Positions 47,296-63,600 of a DNA stretch of 64,000 nt are shown piece after piece. The notes below the pieces were generated by a model that worked only from the letters and a program-made list of their open reading frames with translations, made no database searches and had not been told where the DNA came from. Each line of letters opens with the position of its first letter. Position 1 is the stretch's first letter. The stretch comes from Steinernema hermaphroditum (lineage: Eukaryota > Nematoda > Chromadorea > Rhabditida > Steinernematidae): positions 14,198,001 to 14,262,000 of the forward strand of contig CM059625.1 in NCBI GenBank assembly GCA_030435675.1, given 5' to 3'. The translations under genes were made by a program, and so were the position numbers.

Positions 47296-49989
47296 TCAAT
47301 GCGTGTTAAATTCTTCCAACACACCGATGATCTTTAGAAGCGAGCTGCTGTCGCTGCCCTTACTCTGCAATCAGATAAATCAACACTCATCCACACATAA
47401 ATAGATTTACCGCTTCCTTCATGAATTCTACAAATCGCGAAAGTTGCTCAATCATTGGAGTAAATGAACGGTCAGGCAGCACTTTACGCACCACTTCAGC
47501 GGAGTCCTATAACTTACAGTTAATAGCAATTTAACACACCAAACAATACCTTATCTCGCTGAAGAAGACATCCGACAAGCAGTGCGACATACGATGCGCA
47601 AACACTGTCTTCCATATGCAAAGAAGCTTTATTCATCGCATCTTGGACGGTCTTCAACATTTCGCCTTCGGTCATCTCGTGTGGACGCTTCAACCTTCCA
47701 TCCGCTTTATTGTTCTCCTCTTCATCTTCGTCAGATTGTTCTGCATCGACCAAATCCCGATCCAGATCTTCATCGATAGTCCTTGCGGAGCTCTCGTGGT
47801 ACAGGAAAAGCTACATGCAAAAAGAGTTACGCTCATTAGTAAGACAGTCTACTTACTCTAGCAAACCCTTCCAAACAGTTGTACTCTTTCTCTTTACCAT
47901 CAATAAAGAACTTCAGTTTCAGCTTGCTGACGGTAATGCGATTGTCTTCACAGCGTTCTACCAGGTTAATGAGAAGACTGCACATCATAACGCGAAGGTC
48001 GTAGGACTTCGATGCGAACTTAGGGAGAACGTAAACAAATAAATACACCGCCGTGTGCAGATATTCATCATCGGCACCTAGTCGTCCAGCACACAATTCT
48101 AAATTGCAAACGCTGACGTTGAAGAACACTAAACCTGTATTATACCACTTCCGTGAGACAAATTGATTAAAGCCCGACAGCAGGCCTCAAGACAGTTCAG
48201 CACGTGACAATCCTGGTACTGCGGACTTGAATAGTCAGCTGAGGTGAAGAAGTTCAAACAGAACTTAAAAAAGTTCGCACAGACTTGAATGAGGAGTCCT
48301 GCACGGTGTGACAACATGAATGCCTGATTTCGTTTGTGAAACTCGGTAGCCTAAAAGCGAACAAGATGAGCAACATTGCGATGCCGAACTAACTTACGAA
48401 CTCAACGATACGAAAAGCACGATTTAGGAAGGCGATAATGTACGTAAGGCGATCTGCATCAGAAATTTCGTTGCCGGTGATTTCCTGAACGAGACCGTCC
48501 ACTGAAATAACAAATGAGATTTGTTCTCTGCGCTGAAAACTCACTTTTATCAGTGATGAATTGAACACATCCGTGAGCCAACAGCTCTTCTTTGGGGAAT
48601 GTAGAACGTCCGGATTGGTCCACCTTCCATGAGGCCATTGCGGCTAACGAATCGAGCATAAGGAATTCAGGTGTTAATTGTGACTGGTTGCGAAGCTCAA
48701 AATCGTATTCTTTGTTCAGCGGGGCGCTATGGCACTCTTCAATAGCCTCCCACAATTTCGTTCGATACTTCTCATAATCATTTGGCATATTAGCGGGAGC
48801 GGCCTTCAAGAGTGATGCAACCGCGCGGACAGTCTTATCATCCAAAGGCATGAGACCTTTCTCACGCGTCATCATGAACATGTAGCCCGCCAAACAAAGA
48901 TTCAGCTCCTGAATTTACGATATGATACTTTGATTGTAAATGATATCCCTTACGGCGTAGTTACGCTCATACGAGAGAATGGTCATGATATGGTTGAACG
49001 AATTACGTGACTTGATGAACTGCCGAAAGCCTGAAGAACTGGCGCATTTACGAGCTACCTGAAGCATGCTAAACGAAACAAGTTTCAAAGTTTACCAAAT
49101 CTGTAAATTTTACATACCATAATGCGTGAATTTTTGATGAATTCTTCCTGTCCATTAACGTTCCCATGAAATAATCCAAAGTTTGCTTAAAATCATCGTG
49201 TTCACCGGACTGCAAACACTGGGCCGGATCGCGAACATTGCGAATCTTCTGGATGGGCCGTGTTGGCATCACTGGCACAGTGAAACGAACTTTCCCACGT
49301 CCTTGTAACACAACAAGCTTCGGCGGACAGTCTTCTTTCTCTGGACTTGTGTTTTCCCTGCTGGTTCGCGTGACATTGACAGAATACGTCGGTTTATCTT
49401 TTGGTCCCCTGCAGTCATCAGTCCACTCATGATGATAAACAGCGGGAGGGCGATTCTTCCTGGTGAAGAACTTGCTCTTTGTCGTAGCTGGGTTCGTAGG
49501 TCCGTCGGAACTGGTAATAGCAAGTCCATCAACATTCTTCAGCTTCTTAAAGCCCGACTGCGTAGCGTGATTCGGATCGTCTTCTAGGGGTCGCTTTGGA
49601 CCGGCAGTGATATTGGCGTTTTTCAACATTTTCTGCAGCGGCTCTTCTTCTTGCAAATCATCGACTTCCATGGTTTGTGAAACAGAGCGCTTCTGCTTCG
49701 AAGGACCCGGAAAACTGCTTCCGGGCGTCGAATTATCATCGTCGTCAAAGTCAAACACAGATGTAGAAGGTTGCGAAATGCTTGCTGTCTTCGACGGCGA
49801 TGGCGGCCTGCAAAAGTATGCACACATATACAAAGTGAAAACTTACGAAATGCGAGAAACGGCGGCATCTGAATCGGCGGTTACGCTCTCAGTAGCCTCG
49901 GTAGAAAATGTTGACTTCGGCTTACGCTTGAAGGCTTGGTCAAAAAGCGACGACGCCTTATCTTTGGCCTTCCCGTATGTTTTTGACAT
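47296..49989 (-). CDS. wapl-1: WAPL cohesin-release factor
   Basis: WAPL binds cohesin with PDS5 and opens the ring, removing it from chromatin. The start at 49989 gives MSKTYGKAKDKASSLFDQAF. The N-terminal part is disordered (TSVFDFDDDDNSTPGSSFPG; QTMEVDDLQEEEPLQKML; FFTRKNRPPAVYHHEW). The WAPL HEAT-like domain begins at about QTLDYFMGTLMDRKNSSKIH. It continues through YERNYA-ELNLCLAGYMFMMT, LTPEFLMLDSLAAMASWKVD, LNCLEACCRALINLSHGSG, YVLPKFASKSYDLRVMMCSL then LINLVERCEDNR, to SLHMEDSVCASYVALLVGCL and VVRKVLPDRSFTPMIEQLSR. This order and these blocks match vertebrate WAPL (KHMEDCIVASYTALLLGCL). It has about ten short-intron exons and stops at 47296-47298. No FGF motif for PDS5 binding was spotted. 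Confidence 0.9.
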
Positions 49990-51506
49990 AGTCTCACCTG
50001 AAGTGATAAATACATATAAATATAAATATATTAAAATGCGATAATTAACAGCATATACTCGTCCAACAGGTTAAGCGTTGAAATCTAAACAAAAAACGCA
50101 ATATTGAACAATGAATTCGTAACATACAACCGAGAGGCTCACGAAATAACGAAAGATAATGGCAAAAAACAAGTTGAGTTTTCAATTGTCTCAGTTTCAG
50201 TCTCAGTTTTCGGTTGCAGACTTGCCGTACGGCATTCTACCGTAACTGAAATTGCGCGCAGCCACAACTCGAACCTTCCAACACCTGACAATATAAACAA
50301 ACAATCATACACCGAGTTTTCGCGCGCTCCCGTTTGTTTTCTATTCAAGGTCCATTTGAAAATCAACGGATGGCGCTACGGTACGAGAAACGAAGCGAAC
50401 AAGGACATTCGCGTTGGGAACATTCCGAACATGCTTGCGCAGTTGTTTTTCGCAATTTGTGCAACGGATGGCCGCTCTTCACCTTGCCTAAGCTATACAT
50501 TAACGCTTCTGCCACAACGATGTGCCGGAAGATAACATAAGAGAGCGAACAGGCGTAATTTGTGCGCTTTACGTCGTTTCCGGTGGCTCCAGGCGTTATC
50601 TTGAGCCTCGGGGATGTTTCTGTACGTTACGCCAGATATATATTTATATCGTTTTCGTCCGTATCTGGCACATTAATTTCTATACATGTTACGGAATGAA
50701 TGCATCTCTCTTTTGACGATGCTAGATGGCGAGGCTTGTTCTGTCTAAATTGAGCTAATAAAAGAGTTCCTTCTTGCACTATCGAACGACGTACAGCTCT
50801 ACTCTTCGCCTGTGAAAAGAAGCACTCGATATTGGATGGTTTGGTGGATATTGCCAGTTTCTGCACGGAAATTGGCTAATATGACATGGGAAAGACATTC
50901 AGTTCGTTGATATTCAAAGTTTCTCTTGGAAATGGTTCTGTGTTTTCTGTGTCTATCAGTATTACATCAACTAACTTGCTTTACACGGCTGGTTGACTGC
51001 TTGTTCAATAAAGAAAGGAACGTCGACATACTGAGATCATGCAGCCTCATCAGGAGTGCCCAGGGAGGGTCAGACAGCTGTGAATGCAGTGACATCTACG
51101 CCTCATCGCTTTTCCCACACTTCCTGCATTATCTGACGCAACAAATTCCCTGGTCGTGTCTCTTCAGTTGCAATCGCCGATCACAAACAAAACATCCAGC
51201 CCGTGCCCTACAGCAACAGAACTGGCATTAAGCCAGCGGCGCGCGGCCTATTCCCGCCATTTCGCCATGCCAGTCGGCGACACATCTAGCCAATGCTTAT
51301 TCGTCGGTCCTCTCCAGCCGTCGATCGCCCGCGGTCCGCACTGACGAAAGGATGAAGATATGTGCTTCATACGATGGCCGTTTTTTGTTTTTCATCTGAA
51401 CGCGCCTTGTGCTTTCACCAAGTCGTGTTTGATGCGTGAGCGCCTCTCAGTTGCGACGGAACCCCTTTTCATCGTTCCTTTCATGCTGCACACCTAGAGT
51501 TTAAGA
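49990..51506. promoter_or_regulatory. Divergent intergenic region (WAPL / H2A.Z)
   Basis: This 1.5-kb region sits between two divergently transcribed chromatin genes. ORFs (e.g. 50104-50535) have no family marks. CT-rich sequence and TTTCA-type tracts precede H2A.Z, but no clear promoter motif or RNA gene can be called. Confidence 0.4.
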
Positions 51507-52052
51507 ATGGCTGGCGGTAAGGGAAAGGCCGGAAAGGACAGTGGAAAGGCGAAGAAGAGCAACAAGGGCATGTCTCGGAGTTCTCGCGCTGGCCTTCAGT
51601 TCCCGGTCGGTCGGATCCATCGTCTCCTGAAGTCGTCAACGACCAGTCATGGTCGAGTGGGAGCAACCGCTGCTGTTTACAGCGCTGCCATCCTCGAGTA
51701 TGTGCCTAATTCGCAAGCGTAAAAGCGCGGAAAACACTTAGTTTAGATACCTAACCGCCGAGGTTCTGGAACTTGCTGGGAACGCATCGAAGGACCTCAA
51801 AGTGAAGCGTATCACTCCTCGTCATTTGCATTTGGCTATTCGTGGAGATGAGGAGCTTGACACGTTGATTAAGGCGACGATCGCCGGTGGTGGTAAGCGC
51901 AATCATGATCTTTTTCTTGTACCAACCCATATTCAGGTGTTATCCCACATATCCATCGCTATCTGATGAACAAGAAGGGTGCGCCCAATCAACCTCCCCC
52001 GCCGGGTGGCCCTGGCTCTATGCCCCCGAATGTTGCTCGCGGAAGCATGTAA
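51507..52052 (+). CDS. htz-1: Histone H2A variant H2A.Z
   Basis: This replication-independent H2A variant is placed at promoters by SWR1-type remodellers. Exons 51507-51697, 51747-51892 and 51937-52052 give 150 residues. The fold is [20 protein letters not shown], then [20 protein letters not shown] and [20 protein letters not shown]. The variant-specific [20 protein letters not shown] and [19 protein letters not shown] segments mark it as H2A.Z rather than core H2A. The N tail is Gly/Lys-rich ([16 protein letters not shown]). The C tail ([20 protein letters not shown]) is longer and more proline-rich than in vertebrates. Introns are expected for this variant, unlike core histone genes. Confidence 0.97.
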
Positions 52053-53069
52053 AATGTTCGAACGATCTCATTCCCTGGTACATTTCCCCTTCTCTATCAT
52101 CACAAATGAGATATAAATCTCTTTGATGCAAAGCATTAATTCTTATTCTGGTCATATAATAAACTTCTGTCCACTGTGTGCCTACAAGCATGCATGTATG
52201 TCTATTCGCATTGCCAGATCACACACATAGTGACGTCTTTCATAAGATGCACTTCGTTGGCAACACTCCAGTAGCATAACTAACACAAAGTGCATATTGC
52301 CATTCAGAGTAAGACTAGGACAAGGAGTTTCTGGGTCACAGTAGATCAAGCAATGTTGTAATCATATCATATTTCTTAGCTACCACCTCTCACTGTTTTC
52401 CGATATCATGTAGATAATTAGACATGGTTAAAATCGCACACTTTGGCAACATTAGTGAACGCTTATTATTGGACAAATCCATTCATATGGCCTGATCGAT
52501 TTGAACTCATCTGGATATGATTGAACGCGATGTGCTGTACATCCAACTGGACATTTATTGGCTTTGGTAATCGGTCATTCTAGATTTTAAACAATGCGTT
52601 ACATAGTTGACACAATAATGTGCTTTTTAAGATACAAGCAGCGATATTAGTTGTAAACACTTTATATAACTCGAACTCCAACCCAATACATATGACAAGA
52701 AATCGTATATAATTTATTCATAAAAAACCATATTTAAATGAACGTTTTGCTTAACGTTTGAGATGGGACATAAATTTATTATGAGACAAGTCATTGCTTA
52801 CTAGGCCGAGGATGTGAATCTGCCATCTAGTATAATTAAACTTCGAGTGTACACGTTAGCAACGGCTATTAGAGAAACTACTACCCCGAAATGTACAGTG
52901 GAACATGCGAACTGATGTGAAAGATGAGTGTAGGAGTGACGAGCGATGAGCACGCCGGAGGCATCATAACCAAAGTCACACGTTAAAGGAATCGATCAAT
53001 TCATGAACAATCAACAAGATACAGATAATAGGTTATAGAATGAACAATAAAGTTATATATGTTAAAATG
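52053..53069. other. Intergenic region, AT-rich
   Basis: This 1-kb convergent gap between H2A.Z (+) and SRP54 (-) contains 3' UTRs with likely AATAAA-type signals (e.g. ataataaac at 52156). Nothing else was recognised. Confidence 0.5.
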
Positions 53070-55321
<2,252 letters not shown>

Positions 55322-56478
55322 ATGGTCCAGTTAAGATCTCAAAAATCAGAAAGTCCTTCCGAGGCAGAAGACATCGCTGCTTCGCCTAAGAACGGCCCTC
55401 CTAAATCCGACAGTTCGTTTGACCGCAAACTGCTCATTGCCAAAGGTTCATCGTAAATCAAGTAAACAGCTATAATGGGAACCATTTAGAAGGAACAATA
55501 AACCGCGCTCTCAAAGCAAAACTGCTCCCTCACCCTCGTTCCAAAGCGTCAGTTCTCTACTATGGAGTTGGTTCAGGTGACACCTTGTGCGAAGTGGGTC
55601 TATCGCTATTCGTAGTTAGGGCTACCATCGTTGTCTGTTTAGATTGTCAAGATTGGAGAAGGCAAACGTTCCTTCTTTTACGGCGATACGGTAGTTGCCG
55701 ATGGAGATGTCGTGGCTTTTGTTCCTATCAACCCACTATTCGTGGTCCTTCCTCATCTTATCGAACACGCAACGGTAGGTTTTAGCGTGACAAAAACGCA
55801 TTTATACAATGGCTGAAATCTTTAGGGAAAGTACGTTCCTCTGGATCAGATGTTAGCGGATGAAATGCATGGGTTACTCCTGAATACTGTTTTGCTGAAG
55901 GCACTGAAGAAAGTGACTGACTGGAGAGGTAATATATGATATCGCAATGTATGCCTTCAACTGATTTAGATGTTTGCGATACGACTGTATATCGTTACAA
56001 CGAAGATAAAATGTTTGTTTGGCTCGAAAAGAAGTTCAAAACGATCCAAGAACACATAAAAACGAATAAGTTGGTATCGCAACTTGTCTTGGACGATGGT
56101 AATTTCTTTCATTTCAAACGATAACTTCAACGTGTTGACGTAGATGATGCATTCAAGCGAGTTTCGTTTCAACTTCTACAAGAGTACCTTGCCGACTCAA
56201 TAAGTGAGCAAGCGAAGAAACGGTTCCAAATCAAAGAGTTGGAGGTTGCTCCCAATCCGAACAAAAGAAGTGCCGAAGTGAACGATATGCAAGAGTTCGC
56301 AACAACCATCAAGGAACCTCCAAAGGTGCCAAAAGAAAATTCAGTTTCTATGCTTAGCTCTAATGTTTAGAAACAACCAGCAAAGATCTCCGCAGCTCAA
56401 AAGCAGCTGAAGCAAGCTAGCAAAGGTACAAAATCACTGATGTCCTTCTTTGGTGCGAAGGCACCTGCCAAGAACTGA
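55322..56478 (+). CDS. Ribonuclease H2 subunit B
   Basis: This is the non-catalytic subunit of the nuclear RNase H2 trimer, which removes ribonucleotides from DNA and degrades R-loops. Seven exons (55322-55445, 55490-55593, 55643-55774, 55826-55928, 55970-56098, 56144-56343, 56371-56478) join to 299 residues. Family blocks are LLPHPRSKASVLYYGVG, VAFVPINPLFVVLPHLIEHA, GKYVPLDQMLADEMHGLLLN and YRYNEDKMFVWLEKKF. The C terminus SAAQKQLKQASK...TKSLMSFFGAK has the PIP-box-like SLMSFF that, in the human protein, links RNase H2 to PCNA. The N-terminal 35 residues are disordered. It appears intact. Confidence 0.92.
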
Positions 56479-57111
56479 TGATGTTGACAAAACCTGTGAA
56501 CAAGGTTAACTATAATTTTACGGCAAATAAATACGTTAACCTGTGACATGTGCATGCGGCTATGTTCGTTAAAGAAGTTAGCTGATGTTTGGAAGTGATT
56601 TACGGTTTATCTTCCCGAATCAAGAGCCATGTAGTCTCATATACGCTAGTTGTATTTCAATTCCCACGTGCATACGTTGTCAACAAACTAGCTGTCTCAT
56701 ATCAAAAGCAGAACCAACAAGGGGACATCAGGCTGTCCATCGTCTCCGACCGAACGTAAGATGTTAACGGTTCCGTTCGAGATTATCGTCGGCTATGACC
56801 GCTCTTCATATGCTTCTTCTTATTCTATGTTTTCGGATTTTCCCGAATGAACTAGTATTTTTTTTTGTGGATAAGCCGCTGAGACTCTTAGGAGTTCTGT
56901 GTCTTTGCTGGTATCGCACACAGCATCTGCACTAGGCTTATTTCGTGGACCTGAGTTGTTTATGATTGCTATCCTCCATAGCATACTATTCTAATACTAA
57001 CCAACTCTGCTTATACTTTATTCTCACGCATTGGTCAGGCTCACATATCGTATATTCAAACTGTCAGCTTCACTCACGAAACACTCTTGATTTTACAGAT
57101 TCACGCCAGCA
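56479..57111. other. Intergenic region upstream of MRPS33
   Basis: This 633-bp gap lies between two plus-strand genes. It ends in TTGATTTTACAG (57088-57099), a likely trans-splice acceptor 12 bases before the next ATG. No other feature is seen. Confidence 0.45.
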
Positions 57112-57698
57112 ATGGCTGGTCGCTTGATGGCCTCACGCATTGCCCATGTGGGTCGAGGAATTTCGGAAGCTTCCGCGTACGGCAAACGTATGGACCGTCT
57201 TTCAAATCGTATATTCGGCGAAGTACGTCTTGCTGTAATTTTAAGCGTTGCCAACTTTTTGATCTAGGTTGTTCGGCCGACCGACATAAAATCGCAAAAA
57301 GTTATCCGCGTGATGTCGGCTGAACCTTTGGAACAACGCGAAGATAAGAGCGTTGGATATTTCCCAAATCAGCCTATGTTCCACTACTTGACAAAGATGC
57401 TACGATTGCACGGTCTTTTCTTCGATGATCACGTAGTGTTCCGTCAACTGCAGGTTTGCTGCTCTAACTGGAAGTAGTTCCGTAACACGTCGCTCCATTT
57501 CAGGATGAACTCAAAATTCTGCGTGGAAAAGTTGTTCGACCTGCAATCGGGCAAGGAAAGCGAGCACAACTCCGCGGAAAGAAGTAGTTATCGGTTTTGC
57601 TGTTATTTGTTGTTTTCTGTAGGCAGAATAAGAAGCGCGGACTGAATATGCTTGATAAGACCTTAAAGTTTTGCCGGCATAAGCCGAGCATCTCATAA
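57112..57698 (+). CDS. mrps-33: Mitochondrial small ribosomal subunit protein mS33 (MRPS33)
   Basis: This is a component of the 28S mitoribosome. Exons 57112-57222, 57268-57453, 57504-57583 and 57623-57698 give 150 residues. Blocks match MRPS33: YGKRMDRLSNRIFGEVVRPT, YFPNQPMFHYLTKMLRLHGL, LQDELKILRGKVVRPAIGQG then KRAQLRGKK. The N terminus (MAGRLMASRIAHVGRGISEA) can serve as a mitochondrial targeting helix. Compared with human MRPS33 (106 residues) it has an N-terminal extension and an added basic C terminus (NKKRGLNMLDKTLKFCRHKP). The start follows a TTTTACAG acceptor. Confidence 0.92.
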
Positions 57699-60600
57699 AC
57701 AACGAACATGTCAAAGGCGAAACGCACAGTTTACAAAACAAGTATCGACTTTCTTAAGTTTTTTTTTACAAATCGACTGTCAATGAGCGAAACTTCTGAG
57801 TACTTGTTTAGAATGTTTTGATTCTAACGCTGCTTTTAGCGTATTCCACTGATACGCAAGTCATATTTCCTCAAATGTAGGTAATTTAGCCATTTACCAT
57901 AAACACACTCATGTGCAACACGCCCAAACGTACTCATAAACCTAACAAAACAGTGGCACTGGAGGTGCGCAAATTCCGGAACAACCTAGAACGACTCAGC
58001 TAACTATTGTGCTGCAAAGATTGCGTTAGGAGCAAGTTACACCCAAACTGTAGTAACTAGTAAGCTCGCGCCACAACAGAAGCAATGCAAATTTGCAAAT
58101 GGCGGCAGATCATATGCTCCCTCATTCCCAAAGGAGAACGTTTTCAGCTCAGTTCGTCATACTACGTTTTACGTCTTAAGACTATCTAACTGGTCATCGG
58201 TGAAAACAGCTCCGGAACACAACGCACTAGTTCTAGAAATTAAAATTCGTCAATAGCATGCAGTGTTAGTAATCAATTTTATGTAGATTTCATTCATATG
58301 CTTAGATCGGTAGCACATATGAAAAGTAGTTAAGAAGTAGTTGATGTTAGACCGACAGGGAAGATGTTTAGGTTCTGCACGATACAGAATAGCAAGCAAA
58401 TAACCAAGCCTTTCCCATCCCATCATTTACATGCAAGTGTTCTAAAACTGGTTACTATTCTCTAGTAGAGCCGAGCTTCATTACTTCCAGCGCTGAGGAA
58501 AACGGAGTTTTCAACATGTACTGATTTTAAATCTTTCAATATTTCAAAATGTATCCTATTAAATAGGAAAATGATCAGAACGTACGAACATACGCCGACA
58601 TTTCTTGAATACGGAGCCTCGCAACTGATGTTTAATGGTCTTTAATCAGCGATCGTGGACGGTTATCCAGTGCCGAACGGCTAGCTTCTGGAAGTGATCA
58701 GTGTCTCCGATCACTTCCTCTAACGACCGATGTGATGAGCTCGGAATTGCTTTCAAACGATGATTTGTGCGGCCCTCAAATTATCAGCTGTTTCAGCTTA
58801 CGAGCATTTAGTGTGAAAGCTATTCTTTTGCACCGGGGGTCAGCGCGTTTTGATGGACAGCCGACGATGCGGGCCTGCGTGCTTGCACCACAGCAGGAAC
58901 CGATTCCTCATTGTCGCACGGAAGCGAAATGAATCGAACACACATCAATTATGTATGCGAGAGTCTCTTCGGCAAAAAGAGCCTAATCGGTGGAGTAAAG
59001 ACGCTATTGGCCGTTGCGCATTTGACCCTTTGACGTTGGATGAGGAAGGCGGGCGTCTTGTTATCTTTGGGTTGTCTGACTTGCATATTGCTGACAGCTG
59101 TTTGTAACGCGTTATATGTGAGAAAAGCTGCAACAACAACGATAACATCGTGCCGCTATCGCTGTTTGCGTGCAACGATTTTCTGTCTCTGTCGATCGCA
59201 TTAATTTAACACTAAATGTATTAATTAGACTCGGTTTCTCGTTTACGTTTACGCCTTATGTTATGCTACTTGATGACTGTATTAATGCAGTTAAGCATGC
59301 ATGGATTTATAATGAAAATCGCATAATAGCTCTATGTTAGTAGTAGGAGTCTTTATCTCAGAAATGTTTCGTAAAAACGTACGCAAGCATTAATGGTCCC
59401 TTCATTTTGAGTCCTTGTAATGTGGCCGTTGGGCGTCTGGATATCGACATCGTAAATGAGACGGGTTTTCCGAGTGATTTTCAAGTCTTCATTGCGAGGA
59501 AATCGGCTTTTATCCCCAGCTTCACATTGTTAAATATTCCCACTCACATGTTTCCATGTGATATCCATTTTTGCAGAAGCAATCACAAACTTCCGGCTAT
59601 TGAATGTCACCATCGCAGATGAGAAGGGTTATCTAAGTAATTTCCAACCTTCTCAATTATCTGGCCGGCCCCCGTTTCGTTTGGACGATGACACCGATCG
59701 GGTTACGCTGTCGGTGCCGTCCTCAAACGTTGGATGCGTCGAAATAGCGCGATCAACCGTCGCCGCCAAATTAAATTTTATAATTAAGTTTCTTGTGGCG
59801 TCGCCACGTCCACTTCGCAATATTGGGCGTGCTGTTTTGAAAGCGATACCAGGGTGAAGGGCAACATCGCTTTCTCTCTCTGTCGACTGTCTTTCACTAA
59901 ACCGACTACTGAACTTCGGGTGTTTTTAACGCTAAGTTTGAGTTAAGAAATAGCGTTGATTTCAGTCGCCGCCTTTCGGCATCCCCACGTTCTAATTATA
60001 TAATTAGCTACACCGTCACAGTTGACCTCTCCACTCTTTTTGTCCTTCAGCTCATAGTACGAAGTAGCATCTGTTGGATGTCATTCAAATTGAAATGCGT
60101 ATTTATCGTATTCTACCATTTGCTTAATTCAACTCAACTCCGTCTCTATACTTCATTGGACAATGTGCTGTCATCGAAGGTGTAGTTCGTGTACGAATAA
60201 GCTATGTCTAAAATTAACCGGATTCTGGAATTTGCAGACACCTTTTAGCCTATGTGCAAAAATCAAATATACATTTCGGAAAGGCGCTTACGAAGAAGAC
60301 GTCATAACAAGACTATTCTGACGTCAGGAATTTCAAAAGAATGCGTCATTGAAAGATGCCTCTAATCACATGTGTGTAGTGAGTGTGTGTTACATTCGCT
60401 AGTATTCAGGAGGATGATTTTCATCAAATAACGCTGTCACCATCAGTAAGCGACAAATCAATGTGGATAGGTTCTGTCGACAAGTTCGCGTCGTTTTCAG
60501 CTAAGATCGGGGCATAAATAGTGGCGGACCTTTTTAATGCTTATTTGGTGACCTAACTGTGGAGATTTAATGAAAGGTTACATGTGCAGTCAATGACTAG

Positions 60601-63600
60601 TTCGCCACTGTGATAAGGATTTTCCTGTCAAATAATTTAGGGCATGATCGGATGGATTGTGGTGTCTTTGCGGTCAAGTAGATAAAATGCGGTCGCGCGA
60701 AGTCGTATTTTCATCACCTAATTTAAACAGTCCAATTTATAGAAAATGGACATACGTGTCCCAAAAAATCGACATGTGATCTTTTCAGTTTTCTCGCTAA
60801 GAACTTCGATATTAGAGGGTATTCATGACATTCACCATTACATAGCAGCCCAATATATACATCAAATTTTTTATTTAGAGATGTACTTGTGAAATGTGCA
60901 AACTCCAGGAATAGTGGAACCAAGTGAAATCGTTGCATTTTTTATCGAAACTCTACTTTGAACGGTGCATGATGTCGATCAACCAATGCTCTTTCATTTC
61001 TAATATTCGACTTATTCTTAGAGCTACCTATAAGACGTAAACCACTAAAGAGAAACGTCAGAAATGAGAGGAAACGTTTTGACAGAATGCAAAAAGACAA
61101 GTAGTGGGACGTCCTTGTTCCGGGGACCTCTTGGAGCTTCTCTCATCCGAAATCGATGGGTTTCTCGCGGCTCCTCATCTTCCGTTACGCCACCGCTGTT
61201 GCTCATCGCACATGTGTTGTCGCGTAGGCTTATTTTGACGATGTAGTACGTGGCTGCATATATTTTGGGAGCATTTCCCCGTGCGTTCAGACAATAAATG
61301 TCGTTTTTGGGCGGTTGCGTGACGGTCGCCTTTTCCGAATTGACGTAAACGCAATTGCTCGCTTTGAATGTAGTCTGCTGGTGGATGCATTTCAATCACT
61401 GCTATACCTATCCTGTGGACTTCTTTAAGAAGTCTTGTTTACATTTGTTTGTATCTAGTTTTAGATATTTACTGAGAAACAAGTGGAATGATGAATAACA
61501 CTAACCTCGCGCCGCGATCTATCGTTAATTTGTAAGCTACGAATTCCGGCGGTCATTGTACACTAAAGTCAAATTGTTTTGTTTTATTATTTCAACATTT
61601 GATCTGTTGACATTAATCCGTGATCCGTAACAAGCAAAAATACATCAGGAAGTGCCGTTCGTTACTTTCATCAAAACAAAGCAGATGTCTGGCAAATGCC
61701 AAGCTGCTAATAGCTAGAAGCGAAAACAAAATCCACAGTGTAATCTAATCCCAATTATGAGTTTATCTACATCGTTTCACTTTCTAGACAGTCATTTTCA
61801 GTTGACGAAAGTTCTTGTGGTTGATGAAGCCCTTTGACAGGGGAAGGAAGCATATCGGACTCACTAAACATCAATCTTTGGCGAACGCCAAAAGCGTCCC
61901 GGGCGATTCGGGTCCTTGCGCCACCCACTTCCTTATTACATTTTTTTTCGAATGCAATCACTAATCCAAGAACTATATAAAACGGTCATATATTTGTCTA
62001 GTATGTCCGGCAGATGTGATAAAGAGGCCGTAAGGCCGATTAGTACTGGTCTACAGACTATAATGTCCTTCTGCTCGGCTCTAAGAGGGATCGCTTTCGA
62101 CAAAAAATAATTTGATTCAAATATGCGTCCATTGATTTCAGCAGAGACGTCTCGTATTTTGCTTCAGACATGACGTATTTCGTTCCTTGTCATATTTGCG
62201 AATTCAGTCGCTGTGTGGAAATCCTTTCAGTGCTGCTCCTCTCTCCAAATTCGTGGGTTTCCATGCACATCGACGATCCGTCAAATGTTCAAAAGTAGCT
62301 CATTTTACTCATTTTCGGAGGCGAATCCGCTGGGGGCGACGTCGTTTGCCTGCCACTCCGTCCTCCTCCTCTGTTGATGAGCGTTCGGCGAGCCGAATTA
62401 ATTCTCTTTGGACACTCGTGCACTCTCAATTGTTCCGTTTCGCTAGCGGTTCGACTACCACTTTCCTCAACGCTCATCAAGGTTCCCAACGTTTAGCAGT
62501 CCACGCTCCCCTTCCTTTTCCTTTACCATTGGGCAGGTCTCACGCTGTTGTTCTGTGTGTGCCAACATAAGAGCATCATTAGCGGAGGTCGAAAACCCCT
62601 TAAATATTGATGGGCAATTTACATTCGCATTAAGATGACGTGCCCTTACTTTCGCTGTTGTGAAAAGGGAAAAAATAGAAACCTTGTCTTCTTGTTACTG
62701 CGTCTACCAGTTTTCGGTTGGAATTTACTATTGATGCCTAATGCAGCGACGTTGACATTTAACAGCGTTGTAATAGAATTGGCTGAGCCTTTCGTGTTTT
62801 GAGGCGATGCGTTCGGGCGATTGTAAATCGCAGAAAACAAATGTGTCTGGATCAAAGTAGATATATCTCGAGCTGGTGCACCGTAAACACGACCATTTTA
62901 TTTGAAATGTATGGCAAGAATGCTTGGGAGACAGTATTTGCTTAAATCGTCAACCTTTTTTGGAGGTTTGGAGCCAACTGAATACCTTCTTGGTGAGATA
63001 ACATGATTTGCCGTTTAATATGGGTATCTGGCGGTTTGAGGAAGTAATTGCATTCTGCTGTCATCTTACAATTTATCACTGCTGATCGAAAAAATTATCA
63101 TTTCCTGTTTCAGAATTGCACAGCTTCCGAATGAATTGCACGCAGATTAATTGTACTCTGTGAAATTCGATTGTTGTGTTGAACTTTGAACGGGCACACA
63201 ATGCACGAATGAATGAATGCATGCGGCACGCAGCTAGCTATTTGGTTCGCATCAGATTTGGGAACTATCGGCTTGACGCCCCGTTTCGGGTAATAAGACT
63301 GAAGCCGTTAGGAGTGGCCTGGGAAAGAGAGGCAAAAGCAGAAACAAAAACACAATAAAGGGCTAGGAGTCAACAGTTCCGTTGCGGTTTTAACCGCAAC
63401 CGCCATCATTTCCGCCCACTGTTCGTCTGTGTTGACTTCACTCGGGGGGGAACACATCACGAACCCGTCTCGTTCGGTAAGGGTTCGCGGCAGTCGTTTC
63501 TGTGCTCTAAACTGACAATACGCTTGAGCCGCGACTCAAACACAACGAACCGACTGGAGCGAGCACGATCGATTCGCTCAAATGATTGCCTCCTCTTCGA

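Noticed and set aside
59407..59857. 99-codon ORF in the gene-free right end
   Set aside because: No motif, no splice partners and no conserved start context; expected by chance in this length of DNA.
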